Assembly (NCBI GenBank): GCA_033239525.1
Contig: BSYO01000014.1
Coordinates: 2,989,351-3,053,350 of the forward strand
DNA from: Nepenthes gracilis
Taxonomy: Eukaryota; Streptophyta; Magnoliopsida; Caryophyllales; Nepenthaceae
Direction: 5' to 3'
Length of the DNA: 64,000 nucleotides
Numbering within the stretch: the first letter of the stretch is position 1; the number at the start of each line of letters is the position of its first letter. A program made the position numbers and the translations under genes. Positions 23,505 to 33,949 of this stretch are shown here, in pieces. A model generated the notes under the pieces. The model was not told the DNA's origin. It saw nothing but the letters and a program-made list of their open reading frames with translations, and ran no database searches.

Positions 23505-23600
23505 CCCGGTGAAGCCACGGATCAGGTCCCACTGGACCCGGGGGAACCGGATAAGTGTGTCCAGATTGGCGGCTCACTCACCGGGCCACTGCACGATGAA

Positions 23601-24518
23601 TTGATCATGTTCCTACGAAGGAACGCGGATCTGTTTGCCTGGACTCCCGCAGACATGCCTGGGATTTCAGCTGAAGTGATGGTCCACAAACTGGGCCTTG
23701 ATCCGCACTTGGCCGGTCGAGGCGAACGGAGGAACAACTCCGTCGAAAAACTAATCGCCATCCGAGAGGAGGTGAAGAAGCTGCTGGACGCGGGCTTCAT
23801 TAGGGAAGTACAATACCCGGACTGGCTCTCAAACGTCGTCCTGGTTAAAAAGAGCAATGGAAAATGGCGAATGTGCGTCGATTTTACCGACGTCAACAGG
23901 ACTTGTCCGAAAGACAGCTTTCCCTTGCCTCGGATTGACCTATTGGTTGACTCCACGGCAGGGCACGAGCTGCTAAGCTTCATGGACGCTTATTCGGGCT
24001 ACAACCAGATCAAAATGAGTCCAGAAGACGAGGAGCATACCTCGTTCATGACGGACCAGGGCACCTATTGCTATAAGGTCATGCCCTTCGAACTAAAGAA
24101 CGCTGGAGCCACTTACCAGCGGCTAGTGAACAGAATGTTCGAAAAACAAATTGGTCGCAACATGGAGGTCTACGTCGACGACATGCTCGTCAAGAGCAGA
24201 GTCACGAGCGACCACATACGTGACTTGGAAGAGTCGTTTGGGGTGCTCCGCCAGCACCAGATGAAGCTGAATCCAGCCAAGTATGTCTTCGGGGTAGCCT
24301 CGGGAAAGTTTTTGGGTTTTATCGTCTCTCAGCGAGGGATCGAGGCAAACCCAGAAAAGATTAAGGCCCTGGCTGACATGGCTCCCCCGAGAAACGTAAA
24401 AGACGTCCAGCGCTTAACTGGACGGCTGGCTACTCTGTCCCGCTTCCTCGCAAAGTCCGGAGACAAGTACCAGCCCTTCTTTAAAGCTTTAAAAGGGACG
24501 AAATCTAACGGATTCTAG
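23601..24518 (+). pseudogene. Reverse transcriptase of the Gypsy element
   Basis: An uninterrupted RT domain with KSNGKWRMCVDFTDVN, SFMDAYSGYNQIKM and the catalytic YVDD box (MEVYVDDMLVKSR). The RT-connection motif KFLGFIVSQRGIEANPEKI follows. It copies element RNA into DNA. The frame ends at TAG 24516-24518, in a spot where related elements have a Glu or Gln before WTA. Homologous sequence continues in frame after the stop, so this is a nonsense mutation, not the natural end. Confidence 0.92.
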
Positions 24519-25003
24519 TGGACGGCTGACTGCCAGACCGCCTTCGATGAATTGAAGCAGTATCTGGCCAGCCCACCGCTGTTGGCGTCACCCAAAGACG
24601 GAGAAGAGCTGTACCTTTACTTGGCAAGATGCTCGGAAGTGTCCTCGCCTCCGTCCTTGTGCGCCAGGAGTCTGATATCCAGCAGCCGGTCTATTTCGTG
24701 AGTAAGACGTTGACCGGCCCAGAAACTCGCTACCCGCGCGCCGAAAAAATGGCACTGGCGCTTATCTTCGCAGCACGAAAATTGAGGCCATACTTTCAGG
24801 CGCATCGCATAATGGTCCTTACGGACCAGCCACTGAAAGGCATACTCCAAAAGCCCGACGTTTCGGGGCGATTGGTAAAGTGGGCCATCGAACTGGGCGA
24901 GTTCGACATTGAATTCAGGCCCAGACCTGCCATAAAAGCACAGGCTCTGGCTGACTTCATCGTCGAGACCACGACCCCTGTTCACGAGGAGCAGCCTACG
25001 TAA
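24519..25003 (+). pseudogene. First RNase H domain of the Gypsy element
   Basis: After the stop at 24516 the frame continues with WTADCQTAFDELKQYLASPP and then shifts near 24630. The shifted frame carries QQPVYFVSKTLTGPETRYPR, KMALALIFAARKLRPYF and FIVETT. This is the Gypsy RNase H that removes RNA from the hybrid. It ends at TAA 25001-25003, again inside homologous sequence. Confidence 0.85.
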
Positions 25004-25462
25004 AACGAAGAACCGCCAGATGGGGCTCCGGAATGGACACTCCACGTGGATGGATCATCCACCGATAGCGGGCACATGGGGGGGGTAATCTTAACGACCC
25101 CCGACGGATTTGAGATCAAGTATGCCCTGCGACTTAATTTCCCGGCGACCAACAATGTCGTTGAGTACGAAGCCCTACTGGCTGGCTTACGACTGGCAAA
25201 GGAGTGCTCTGCCAAGAGGTTGGCAGTTTACAGCGACTCCGAGTTAATCGTCAACCAGGTCAATGGGGGTTTCGAGGCGAACAACCCTTCCCTGGCCAGG
25301 TACCTGTCAAAGGTGAAGGAGACCATCCAGGACTTCGACAAGCTGACCCTGGTTCACGTTCCCCGAGCCGAAAATTGGAAGGCACTGGCCGGCTGGCAGG
25401 CGTACCGCCGAGAATCCCGGCATGTATTCGAGGGACATGCGGGAGATCTTGAACGCTCCTAG
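25004..25462 (+). pseudogene. Second (archaeal-type) RNase H domain of the Gypsy element
   Basis: WTLHVDGSSTDSGHMGGVIL, NVVEYEALLAGLRLAKE and YSDSELIVNQVNGGF supply the D-E-D catalytic triad of a second RNase H. The last part (NWKALA) matches the usual ADALA end poorly. A second RNase H after the first is diagnostic of the Tat group. A frameshift near 25400 moves the following region to the next frame. Confidence 0.85.
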
Positions 25463-26737
25463 CATAGAAAAACAGGAGACTATGCAGATTTCCGAGACGG
25501 AAAACTGGATGACTCCTTACCTTAAATACTTGGCCGACGGATCGCTTCCGGAGGACATTGAAAGGGCCAAGCATGTTAAAAAGACAGCTGGCTGGTACAC
25601 CATAGTTGATGGGCGGTTGTATCGCCGCGGTACTCAACTCCACCTCCTCACTGCCTATCTCCCGAGGAGGCAGACTACGCGTTGGGCGAGGTTCACCTCG
25701 GGATCTGTGGATCACACGTAGGCGGGAAGAACCTAGCCTTCAAAGTTATGCGGCAGGGCTACTATTGACCCTCAATGAAAAAGGACGCACTGGAGTTTGT
25801 TAAGAAATGTGAGAGCTGCCAGCTCCACGGCAACCTCCATCACCAGCCGTCCGCTGATTTGAAGTCCCTTCAGGCCCCGTGGCCCTTCGCGCAATGGGGG
25901 CTTGACATTCTCGGCCCATTTTCCATTGCCACGGGACAACGAAAATTCATCATAGCGGGCGTCGACTACTTCACTAAGTGGGTCGAAGCCGCCCCGCTTG
26001 CAAAGATCACAGAACACAATGCTCTAGAGTTCTTGCGCCAGAGCATTGTCTGCCGTTTCGGCGTCCCTGAGGTCGTGGTGACCGACAACGGGACCCAATT
26101 TTCGGGGAAACGCTTCACCAAGTATTGCACCAGCCTTGGAATCAAGCTGGTCCATACTTCGTAGCATACCCCAGTGCCAACGGTCGTGGTGGAGGTCACC
26201 AACCGTACACTACTCACGGGTTGAAGACCAAATTGGAGGACGCCAGGGCTCCCGGGTGACGAGCTTCCATCCGTCCTCTGGTCTTATCGTACGACCCCTA
26301 AAGAATCAACGCGCGAGACACCCTTCAGCCTCTGTTACGGGACTGAAGCAGTAATCCCGATCGAAATCGGGCTTCCAAGTCTCAGGGTGGAGTCTTTCGA
26401 CCCACAGACCAACTCCCAGAAAATCAGGGAGCATTTGGACTTACTAGAGGAAGCCCGTGATGCCGCCAGAGTACGGACAGCAGCGTATCAACACCGAATT
26501 GCCCGATACTACAATAAGAGGGTAAAAGCCCGGCAATTCGACGTTGGGGACTTAGTCCTGCGAGGCATCGAGGCCACAGGAAAGTTGGCCGGCCGAAATA
26601 AGCTCTCTCCCAACTGGGAGGGACCTTTTCTTGTCTCTGCCGTCCTGAGCAATGGAGCATACAAACTCCGGAACCAGGACGGAAAGTTGGTCCCACGGAC
26701 GTGGAACGCGACCCACCTAAAACGTTACTACCAATGA
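25463..26737 (+). pseudogene. Integrase of the Gypsy element
   Basis: The zinc-binding HHCC region is split across frames: GGSHVGG-like histidines near 25690-25725 and CESCQLH at about 25808. A TGA replaces the Trp codon of the usual YYWP at about 25766. The core DDE motif shows GLDILGPF and VTDNGTQF. The third acidic residue lies in a shifted frame at about 26188. The C-terminal part is intact (QRIARYYNKRVKARQF-like HRIARYYNKRVKARQFDVGD, and LSPNWEGPFLV) and ends with TGA at 26735-26737. Confidence 0.88.
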
Positions 26738-26913
26738 GAGGCCCAGGTACGCCATTACTCATTCCTATGCATTCATTCGTATGCTTGTTTTCACTTTGGA
26801 AAAATGAGAGTTTACTTAGCATGTAGAATTCTAGGACCTATGAACTGCGTTTGCCTTGCAGGTATCCATCCGACCTAGATCGCCTAAGTCGGGAGGGTCT
26901 TCACCCTCTCGTT

Positions 26914-27203
26914 AAACCCTAGTCATCTAGGTGGCCGAAAGTGGCCTAAAACCCTGGTCATCCAGGTGGCCCATAAGCGGTCTGAAACCTTGGTCATCCA
27001 AGTGGCCCATAAGCGGTCTTAAACCCTAGTCATCTAGGTGGCCCATGAGCGATCCAAACCCCGGTCATCCAGGGTGGCCCATGAGCGGTCTCAAACCTTG
27101 GTCATCCAAGTGGCCCATTAGCGGTCTGAAACCTCGGTCATCCGAGCGGCCCAATAGCGGTCGTACTAAACCTTGGTCATCCAAGTGGCCCATAGCGGTC
27201 TAA
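26914..27203 (+). repeat. Array of eight 34-39-bp units, each with a stem-loop around TCAT
   Basis: Units start at 26914, 26948, 26985, 27021, 27056, 27093, 27129 and 27168. Each reads AAACC, a short left arm, TCAT, a complementary right arm, then GTGGCCCATAAGCGGTCT or a close variant. The arms are CCTAG/CTAGG, CCTGG/CCAGG, CTTGG/CCAAG, CCTAG/CTAGG, CCCCGG/CCAGGG (one mismatch), CTTGG/CCAAG, CTCGG/CCGAG and CTTGG/CCAAG. Both arms change together. The array lies just after integrase in the non-coding 3' part of the element. Confidence 0.9.
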
Positions 27204-27284
27204 AAACCTTAGGGGGCAAGAATGGCACACGCGACGACCTCCTTTCGAGGAGCAGCAACGTCAGTCAACGACGGTCGAAGGGAG

Positions 27285-27612
27285 GAGCATTTCTTCTCCA
27301 GTATTGGCAGCCCAAGTCTTCGCTTGAACGGCGCCACCAGGCTGGTTCTCACAACCGCCTGCTCAGCCTAAGGACCTGCTCCTTAGGCAGCCCGCCAACC
27401 AAGTTGGCCACCCCACGCATTAACCTTCTCGACAAAACAATAGCGTAGTGAGACAATAACGAGAAGCGTTCCTTCTCTAACATTAACTGCCCAAGTTTCC
27501 ACTTGGACAAAGATCGCAAGGTTGGTTACCGCAATCACTTGCCAAGCCCGGGGGCTCAAAGACCTTAGGCAACTACCAACGGTCGCCCGCCAACCAAGTT
27601 GGCCGCCAATGC
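27285..27612 (+). repeat. Two diverged direct repeats rich in hairpins
   Basis: 27285-27412 and 27465-27608 align with each other and end with the same CGCCAACCAAGTTGGCC palindrome. Each holds several small inverted repeats. Examples are GAGAAG/CTTCTC and CCAAGT/ACTTGG in the second unit, with partly different but still pairing arms in the first. The first also has GCCTAAGGA/TCCTTAGGC. Confidence 0.7.
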
Positions 27613-27762
27613 AACGACACAAACGAACACGAAGCAATAAGAGACAACAAACAATCCAAAAAAAAAAAAATCTTCTATTTCATTGCTCACAAGATGTGTT
27701 ACAATTTACAAACAATCTAAAAAAAAAAAAAAAAAGAGGGAAAGTACAAAAGGCTACGAGGC

Positions 27763-29523
27763 TCATGGACCACCCTGGCTGTCTCGGGGCTCTCCCTGCA
27801 AGTCTTCCTTGCGCAGCACCGCACGGTTCCTTAGATTTATAAGCTCTACAGGGAAATCAGGAACGACCAACCGCGCGACGCGACGCCCAATATTGAGCCC
27901 CTCCAACAGCCGGGCATGCAATGCGCCCCCAACCTCGTGGAGACTCATCCGAGTATCCAACTCGCCCTCTACGGTGGCGACTCTATTCGAAAGACATTTG
28001 TTGTCCGTCTTAAGCCGATCTTCCTCTTCTTTTGATCGGGCGACCTCCGCCCTCAGTGCAGCGATCTCTGTCTCTAAGTCCGCCACGACAGCCTCGAGAG
28101 CGGTTATGCGCTCCCGTAGCTCTCCTCCGGGCGGCCGGCCTTAGCGTCCCAACCAGGCTATCTCGGCCTCTCCTCCATGATGATGCGGTCGTGCCGCCTC
28201 CATTTCCCGGGCGACAACTGAGCCCACTCTTTTTGGCTGCACAAGACAAAAACAAAACGTGAGCTCACAAACATGGTAAAAATACCGGGAAGTCACATAG
28301 GTCATACCTCGTAAGTCTTCCTATGAGACCTCACGGTCCGGACTCCGGCCAGGCCCCACCGGTGGGATCGGAGATGTCAAGCTAGGAGCGCCCTCTTGCG
28401 CCAAATGCGCCGCCTCATCCAGGCGGTCCAAAACTCATCATCAACGCGGCGGCGGGGTCGCTCCCTGCCCCACCGGAGTAGTCGTGGCGGGTTTTTTTCT
28501 TCCCCGGCTGCCCTTGGGGTAACTATCGAGGATCAGCCCTCGTCGACGGCTCCACAACGTAAACCCACGAGCCTTCAGGCGCGTCGCGAGCTGGCTCCAC
28601 CGTTGATCCCATCCGGGCAAATACTGAACCACCTTCACCGCAGTTGGGCCAAAATAACCCTCCGGCATCCTCCTACGGTCCTCGACGGCCCCCTCCGCTC
28701 CGGAAGTGCTGCCGGGACCACCGCAAATCCCGGCAGCCACAAGGTCAATCTGAGAGGAGGAAGAGGAAGGCGTGGCAGTCGCCCTCACAGCAGCCTCCTC
28801 CGAAGACACTGGACGAATGAGCAACTTCCTCGAGTTGCCAGGCCTAGACGTTGTAACTGTAGGGTTTGGCTTTTGGACCGGAGGCGGTGGGCCCCATTCA
28901 ACCTTCTCGGTCTCCTCCCGGGAAACCAAGAAATCCCTTCTGAATTCGTCGGGATTCTTCTGTATGGCCGCGGTCAGCCATGCATACGCGGCAGCCTCCG
29001 TCGCAGTCGGTGCGCCAAGATGCACATCTGGGACCTCGCCCCGGTTCCTCGCGAGGGGGCATTCCTCTCCCACATTCACGAAGAAGAACCGGTTCTTCCA
29101 GTTCTTCAGGGAGTCATAAATAGCCCTGTTTATCTTTATCCCCGGACGGGGGCTAAGTGAGATCCACTCTGCCCCCTAGGTCACCTTAAATATGACCTTA
29201 AGACCGGACATCCTAAACTTCTGTTTGAGCTTCCGGGTAAAAATGTATAAAGTGCAAATGTACCTCACGACATTGGCATGGAACTGCACGACGGGAACCC
29301 CTAGGGCCGCTACGATCGACTCCAACTCCTCCGGAAAGGGCAGCCGGAGCCCGCTCCTCAGGTGGGCCTCATAGACGGTGATGTAGCCCTCCGGTGGGAG
29401 AGAGGCAACTTCACCCGCTCCTGGAACCTTCCAGGCCATCTCCTTCGGAATGTTGAATTCAACACACAAGGCCTTAACATCACTCTCTCTCAAGTCAGAC
29501 GAGATTTCCGCAACGGAGGCCAT
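27763..29523 (-). pseudogene. Antisense gene of the Tat element, putative gypsy-type transposase domain (PF04195-like)
   Basis: On the minus strand an ATG at 29523 opens MASVAEISSDLRESDVKAL. It continues with PPEGYITVYEAHLRSGLRLP and PEELESIVAALGV, the signature of the plant 'putative gypsy type transposon' domain. The same frame continues through one TAG (29176-29178) into WISLSPRPGIKINRAIYDSL and a long low-complexity region to 28441. A probable intron (donor about 28310, acceptor about 28239, ending TTGTCTTGTGCAG) leads to a C-terminal coiled coil (ETEIAALRAEVARSKEEEDR) that ends at 27763. Stops near 28441 and 28320 break it. Antisense ORFs of this kind are known in Tat elements; their role is unknown. 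Confidence 0.8.
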
Positions 29524-29532
29524 GATCGAAAA

Positions 29533-30131
29533 GGTGCTAGGGTTTCTTGGGTAGGTTTGTCTGTGAAATGGGAATGAGGAAGACGAAGGAGTTGTAACCA
29601 ACTTCAAAAACCGGGAGGAAATCTTAGGCGCCAAGCTTGCAAAGGACGCCGTTAGCCCTGCCACGCGTCGTCTCCTCATTCGACCCAGCCAAACGACGGG
29701 ACTCTCGCACGGAAACCCCTCATTAATGGCACCGTCAGAATGGCCACGTGTCGCCACCCCACTTGGCACTGCCAAAGGACGGATCCCTGGTGTATTAATT
29801 ACCCGGATCTCTTTCCAACCAAATGAGGACACGTGCCACTCTCTCGCCTCGCGTCCGCCAAAAACTGCGAAATTATCTCCTGATTGACCAGAATCAACAA
29901 TGAACTCGGGGGGCCAACAATTGAACTCCTAATTGACCAGGACGGTCAACAATTTTGGAACTCCGGAATTTTCCAAGACGACCAACAATTCTGGTGCTCC
30001 GGAATCGGCCAAGACGGTCAACAGCTTCGGACAAACCTTCCTTCATGCTTTTATGGGTTTCCACAGAATTCTCAAAGCAATGAAGAGCATCATTCATCAT
30101 GAACATACTGGAGATCAGAAATCTGACCACC
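29533..30131. other. Non-coding 3' part of the Gypsy element
   Basis: This lies between the antisense gene start and the polypurine tract. CCAAGACGGTCAACA-type segments occur two or three times (29936-30020). No conserved ORF was seen. Confidence 0.5.
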
Positions 30132-30146
30132 AGCATGGGGGGCTAG
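30132..30146 (+). other. Polypurine tract
   Basis: CATGGGGGGCTAG lies immediately before the 3' LTR, where plus-strand DNA synthesis is primed. Confidence 0.6.
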
Positions 30147-31521
30147 TGATGGGTACCCCAAAAATGGGCTGGCTCAAAGAAAAGTCAACGGAAGCCCGTT
30201 AAGGCCAGTCAACGTTTCTAACACCTCGATGAAGATGATAGGCCCAGATCGGAGGCCCAGGACAAGCCAACGTTGGCGTTGACCATCCAGCGGCCGGTTT
30301 GCTCACAAACGGTCAACCCAGCATTGACCAGTTTGTTGGGCCTTTAGAGGCTTTGCAATAATGTGGGCCTATTCTATTCAGGCCCACAGCCCATCAGTTG
30401 GCCGCCCGCCGCTCTCTTCATTCTACACGGCGGCCCCGACAAGGCGACGGTCAACACGGCGTTGACCGTCTGCTCCTACATACCGGGCCCAAACGAGGCC
30501 CTTCCACGAGTGGGCTCGACTTACTTAGGCCCATAGCCCAAAATGAAGGCCAATGGCGACACCTCTCATGAGGACGGCCAACACGCACGCAGCGGTCAAC
30601 CCCGGCGCTGACCGTTGGCCGTCGCGCTTTGCACGTTGGGCCCCAAAAGGCCTTCCAACAGTAACGGGCCTGACCCGTTTGAGCCCATCAATCATAAAAA
30701 AGGCCAACCACGATCCTCCAAGGATATTCCACGATCTCAAAAGAAATATCAGCAAGACTGGCGCCCTTCAAATAAGGAAGGCGCCAGATCCTTCCAACTC
30801 CTTGCCAGCCAAAGAACCTCAACGGTAAGGAAGGAAGTTAACTTGGAAAGTGGTTGACTGTCTCACAAGGAAACAATCCCCCACAATTGGGCAACAAGCA
30901 CCAGCCTCCAGAAGGAAGGTCGGCCACAGATCACGATGGCGATGATTCCTTCCAAAGAGGGAAGATCACCACCTTTGCCATAAGAGAAACCCTGGATCCA
31001 CTATCCAGGGCATGCTTTCCTCCACACTGAAAAAGGCTTTCTTCCATACTGTCAATGGCATGCTCTCTAAGCACGCTCTCGGGGAGACTGGCAATTCTTT
31101 CTCTCTTGGAACAAAGACTCTGAGACCAGAAAGAACCCTAATTGCTCTGAACAACAAGCTCGTTCCCTGGCCAAGCTCAAAAACACAAAATTTACCCCAA
31201 GGCGACAACGGGTCCTTACGCACGTTCATCATCGCTTCCCACCATCTGTGATACGAGAAAGGACTTGCGCCTTTCTGACATCTGGAGCAGACACTCCTTT
31301 TCCCTTTCCCGTTACTCTCTCTCTCATTTACAGTTCCTTCCATTGAAGGCTGGTTGACTGATTTGAGCGTCGGAGTGTTATCGGTGGGATTACGTCCCGC
31401 CGTTAACGCTGACCTCTCGTTTGCTTTAGTGGTGTGCAGGATTCGCACTCGGTGAGCGGAGCCGGTTCAAACCATCCAGAAGAATCCGAATCCGTTCGAA
31501 GTCGGATCCAGGTACGCATCA
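30147..31521 (+). repeat. 3' LTR of the Gypsy element
   Basis: It starts TGATGGGTACCCC and ends GGTACGCATCA, 1,375 bp. Substitutions and small indels relative to the 5' LTR are spread along its length. Confidence 0.9.
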
Positions 31522-31660
31522 CTGACAAATAAATAATAATCAAATATTGGTTGTATTAGCTGTTGTGTTGAATATAGATGTATTGTGATATTATTGATAT
31601 GATATCATAATATGATTTTGTCACAGTATGGAGAAATTTAGGTATCTGAAAGTTTAATAT
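31522..31660 (-). repeat. CGATAT family copy F, part 2
   Basis: AATATTGGTTGTATTAG and TGATATGATATCATAATATG resemble the second half of reverse-orientation copies such as 6893-7165. This suggests the Gypsy element split this copy. The match is weak. Confidence 0.4.
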
Positions 31661-33100
31661 GAATATATATATTGATTTCCATTGCTCTTTTTTTTTTTTC
31701 CTTTTTTTGGGTAATATTTTTGATTGACTTCTACTCTATTGTAGGGATGCCCTCAATAACATGAACAAGAATGGGCAAAATCCAAAATAGTGTGGTAAGT
31801 AGTTTTTGTTTTACATTGATATGTCTAGTAGTAAAATGGTAAAACCCGAATTCAGATATCTGAATTAAAAACCATTGGGATGGGCTTTAAAGACAGAATT
31901 GGATATATATCATAAGAGTTAATATTATCAGATAGGTATTTTGTCAGAAATCACTTTATCGAAAAATGTAATAACAGAGACTGTCTTGACAAAGAGCCGT
32001 TATACTAGGCAACTGTCTCTTTAGGGAAATATTTGACTAGTTATAGAAAATCATTCTATTCGAATGACTAGGTTGTTAGAATTTTAAGTTATTTGATTGA
32101 TCATAAGTAAGTTGAAAAGACCAGATTAGCAAGACACATAACGTGATTAACGTAATGCTAATAGTGAATTAAATACTTCATTTAAAGAAACATCTCTAAC
32201 ATTCAACTGTTTTGAGGAGGCCTACCAAATCTGTTATCTTTTTCAATTAACTTGATTCCTAAGATTAAGAAAACATAGCTTAATAACATAATATGACTCG
32301 GGTAAATGATCAGATATATCCTTAAGGGGTTATCGGAATGTGTTAATGTGAAAGAATGCTTGAGGCTTATCTAAGAGTGGTTGAGGGAAGAAAGACCACT
32401 CCTTTATATAAAAAAGATAAAAAGCAAAAGAGAATCTTGAGGATTTAGGAAGAGGAAAGGATTACTCAACCAATGAAGTATTTTATTAATGGAAAGATCA
32501 AGTAAAAGGGTGAAATTTGTCTTTAAAAATATTTATAAATACCAGGCCCTATAATCGATGAACATTCCTTTTATGAGAATAATGAATTTTTATGGATTTT
32601 GTCTAACAAAATATAAATCTTGTAGCACATCTTTAAAAGGTTAAAAATTTTCACATAAGTATAGTTTTCAACAGGCTTATATGTTTTCATAACTTTCTCG
32701 TTTTCTAATTTTATTTGAATTTAATTAATTTAAACATCGAATAATAAAATAGGGGATTGAGTCCTTGCGCCTCTGGGTTAGGGGGCCCTCCATCACCCAA
32801 TTTCAGCCGTTAGATCAATGCGGGATTGAGTCCTTATGCCTCTGGGTTAGGGGGCTCTCAATCGCCCAATTTGGGCAGTCTGATTTTGATCGATGGACTA
32901 CACATTTAAAAGACTTTATATAATCTCAATTGTCTAATTTTACATTTAATTGAACTGCTGAAATTAAATCTAACTTTTTAAAAGCGTGGGTCATCCGATT
33001 TTAAATTTAATCGAACATTGGCTCTCCGTTTTGTCTAATCTGATAACTGTAAAACAAGTGCATAGTAACCCTAAATTTTATATAGGAAAGAGGAAAGAAT
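31661..33100. other. Intergenic, with a 66-bp tandem duplication
   Basis: Mostly AT-rich. GGGATTGAGTCCTT...CCTCTGGGTTAGGGGG occurs twice in tandem (32754-32816 and 32822-32878). No gene was seen. Confidence 0.6.
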
Positions 33101-33240
33101 GGGATGGTAGTTGACAGCGATTTTCTCCCAAACTGTATAATCTCCTATCCATTCTGTCCTCTCCTCTCCTCCCCAGTTTCGATCTATTCTTTAGTAGTAC
33201 TTCACTCCGAATCTCCAGTGTCCGGTGCTCAAGCTAGGTA
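33101..33240 (+). promoter_or_regulatory. Possible leader exon upstream of the FAR1 pseudogene
   Basis: A CT-rich stretch (CTCCTCTCCTCCCC) is followed by GCTCAAGCTAG/GTAATTTG, a plausible donor. This looks like a relic of the 5' untranslated exon of the downstream FAR1-type gene. GA-rich microsatellites lie at 33315-33337 and 33439-33457. Confidence 0.35.
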
Positions 33241-33949
33241 ATTTGTTCTCTCTTTTACCTCAACTAATATAGTTTTATGTTAGGTGATCACCAAATCTAC
33301 CCTAATCTGCATGCTTGAGAGAGAGAGAGAGAGAGAGCGACAAAGAACGAGAAGCCTCAAATGTGCTCAACTTGTTGCATATTTAGATTTTTTTGTGGAA
33401 TTAATCGTGATTTTTTCTGCCCTAATCTGCTACATGTAAGAGAGAGAGACAGAGAAAGAGATTATTTTTGTAGAAAAAAAAAAGTTGACATTTTTTTTGT
33501 GGGAGTATGAAATATTTGGAGCTTTATTTGTTGGGGCCCATCAAACTCCAATTTGTGTCCATATAATCCCAGCATTCCAACCTTCAAGCTGATAAACTGA
33601 CTAGACTGTGATTTAACTATAAGTGAGTCCTAATATCTTCTTCGTTTAGTATGTTTTTTGGTCATAGATGAAATGTTGTTTTTTTTTTTTTTTCATTTAT
33701 GCTTGTGATTGAAGATTTGCTATATGTAACTTGGGTTTTTTTAGGAGTTCTTGCTCTGGTTCCTAGTATCTTTATTTTTGTTGGGTGTTCTATATTTGAA
33801 GATTTACACATAGTGTAATTGGATATAGATCATGGATGCTTCCAATGAACTATTTTGTATAAGAAAATATTATAATTATTTTGTATTATCATATTAATAC
33901 ATTTGTTATTGAATGATTCGAAATAAAATTTTATAGATTATGGATAATT

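Larger units (their letters stand above)
19837..31521 (+). mobile_element. Tat-lineage Gypsy LTR retrotransposon, complete structure, coding decayed
   Basis: The order is 5' LTR, primer-binding site, gag, protease, RT, RNase H, a second RNase H, integrase, a long 3' non-coding part with an antisense gene, a polypurine tract and the 3' LTR. Two RNase H domains and an antisense ORF with a putative gypsy-type transposase domain point to the Tat group. All ORFs carry stops or frameshifts, and the LTRs differ by many substitutions, so it is an old, inactive copy. No intact target duplication is visible (TCGAT left, CTGAC right). It appears to have landed inside a CGATAT repeat between GGP and the FAR1 pseudogene. 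Confidence 0.92.

Noticed and set aside
26914..27203. Regular 36-base repeats look like a CRISPR array.
   Set aside because: There are no distinct spacers between repeats, the units differ in sequence, and the array lies within a plant retrotransposon.
28396..29160. A plus-strand ORF of 254 codons in the Tat element.
   Set aside because: It is the shadow of the antisense gene, which has the recognisable domain.
19832..31526. A target duplication of the Tat element.
   Set aside because: TCGAT and CTGAC share only two positions, although the other three differ by transitions. This is too weak to claim.
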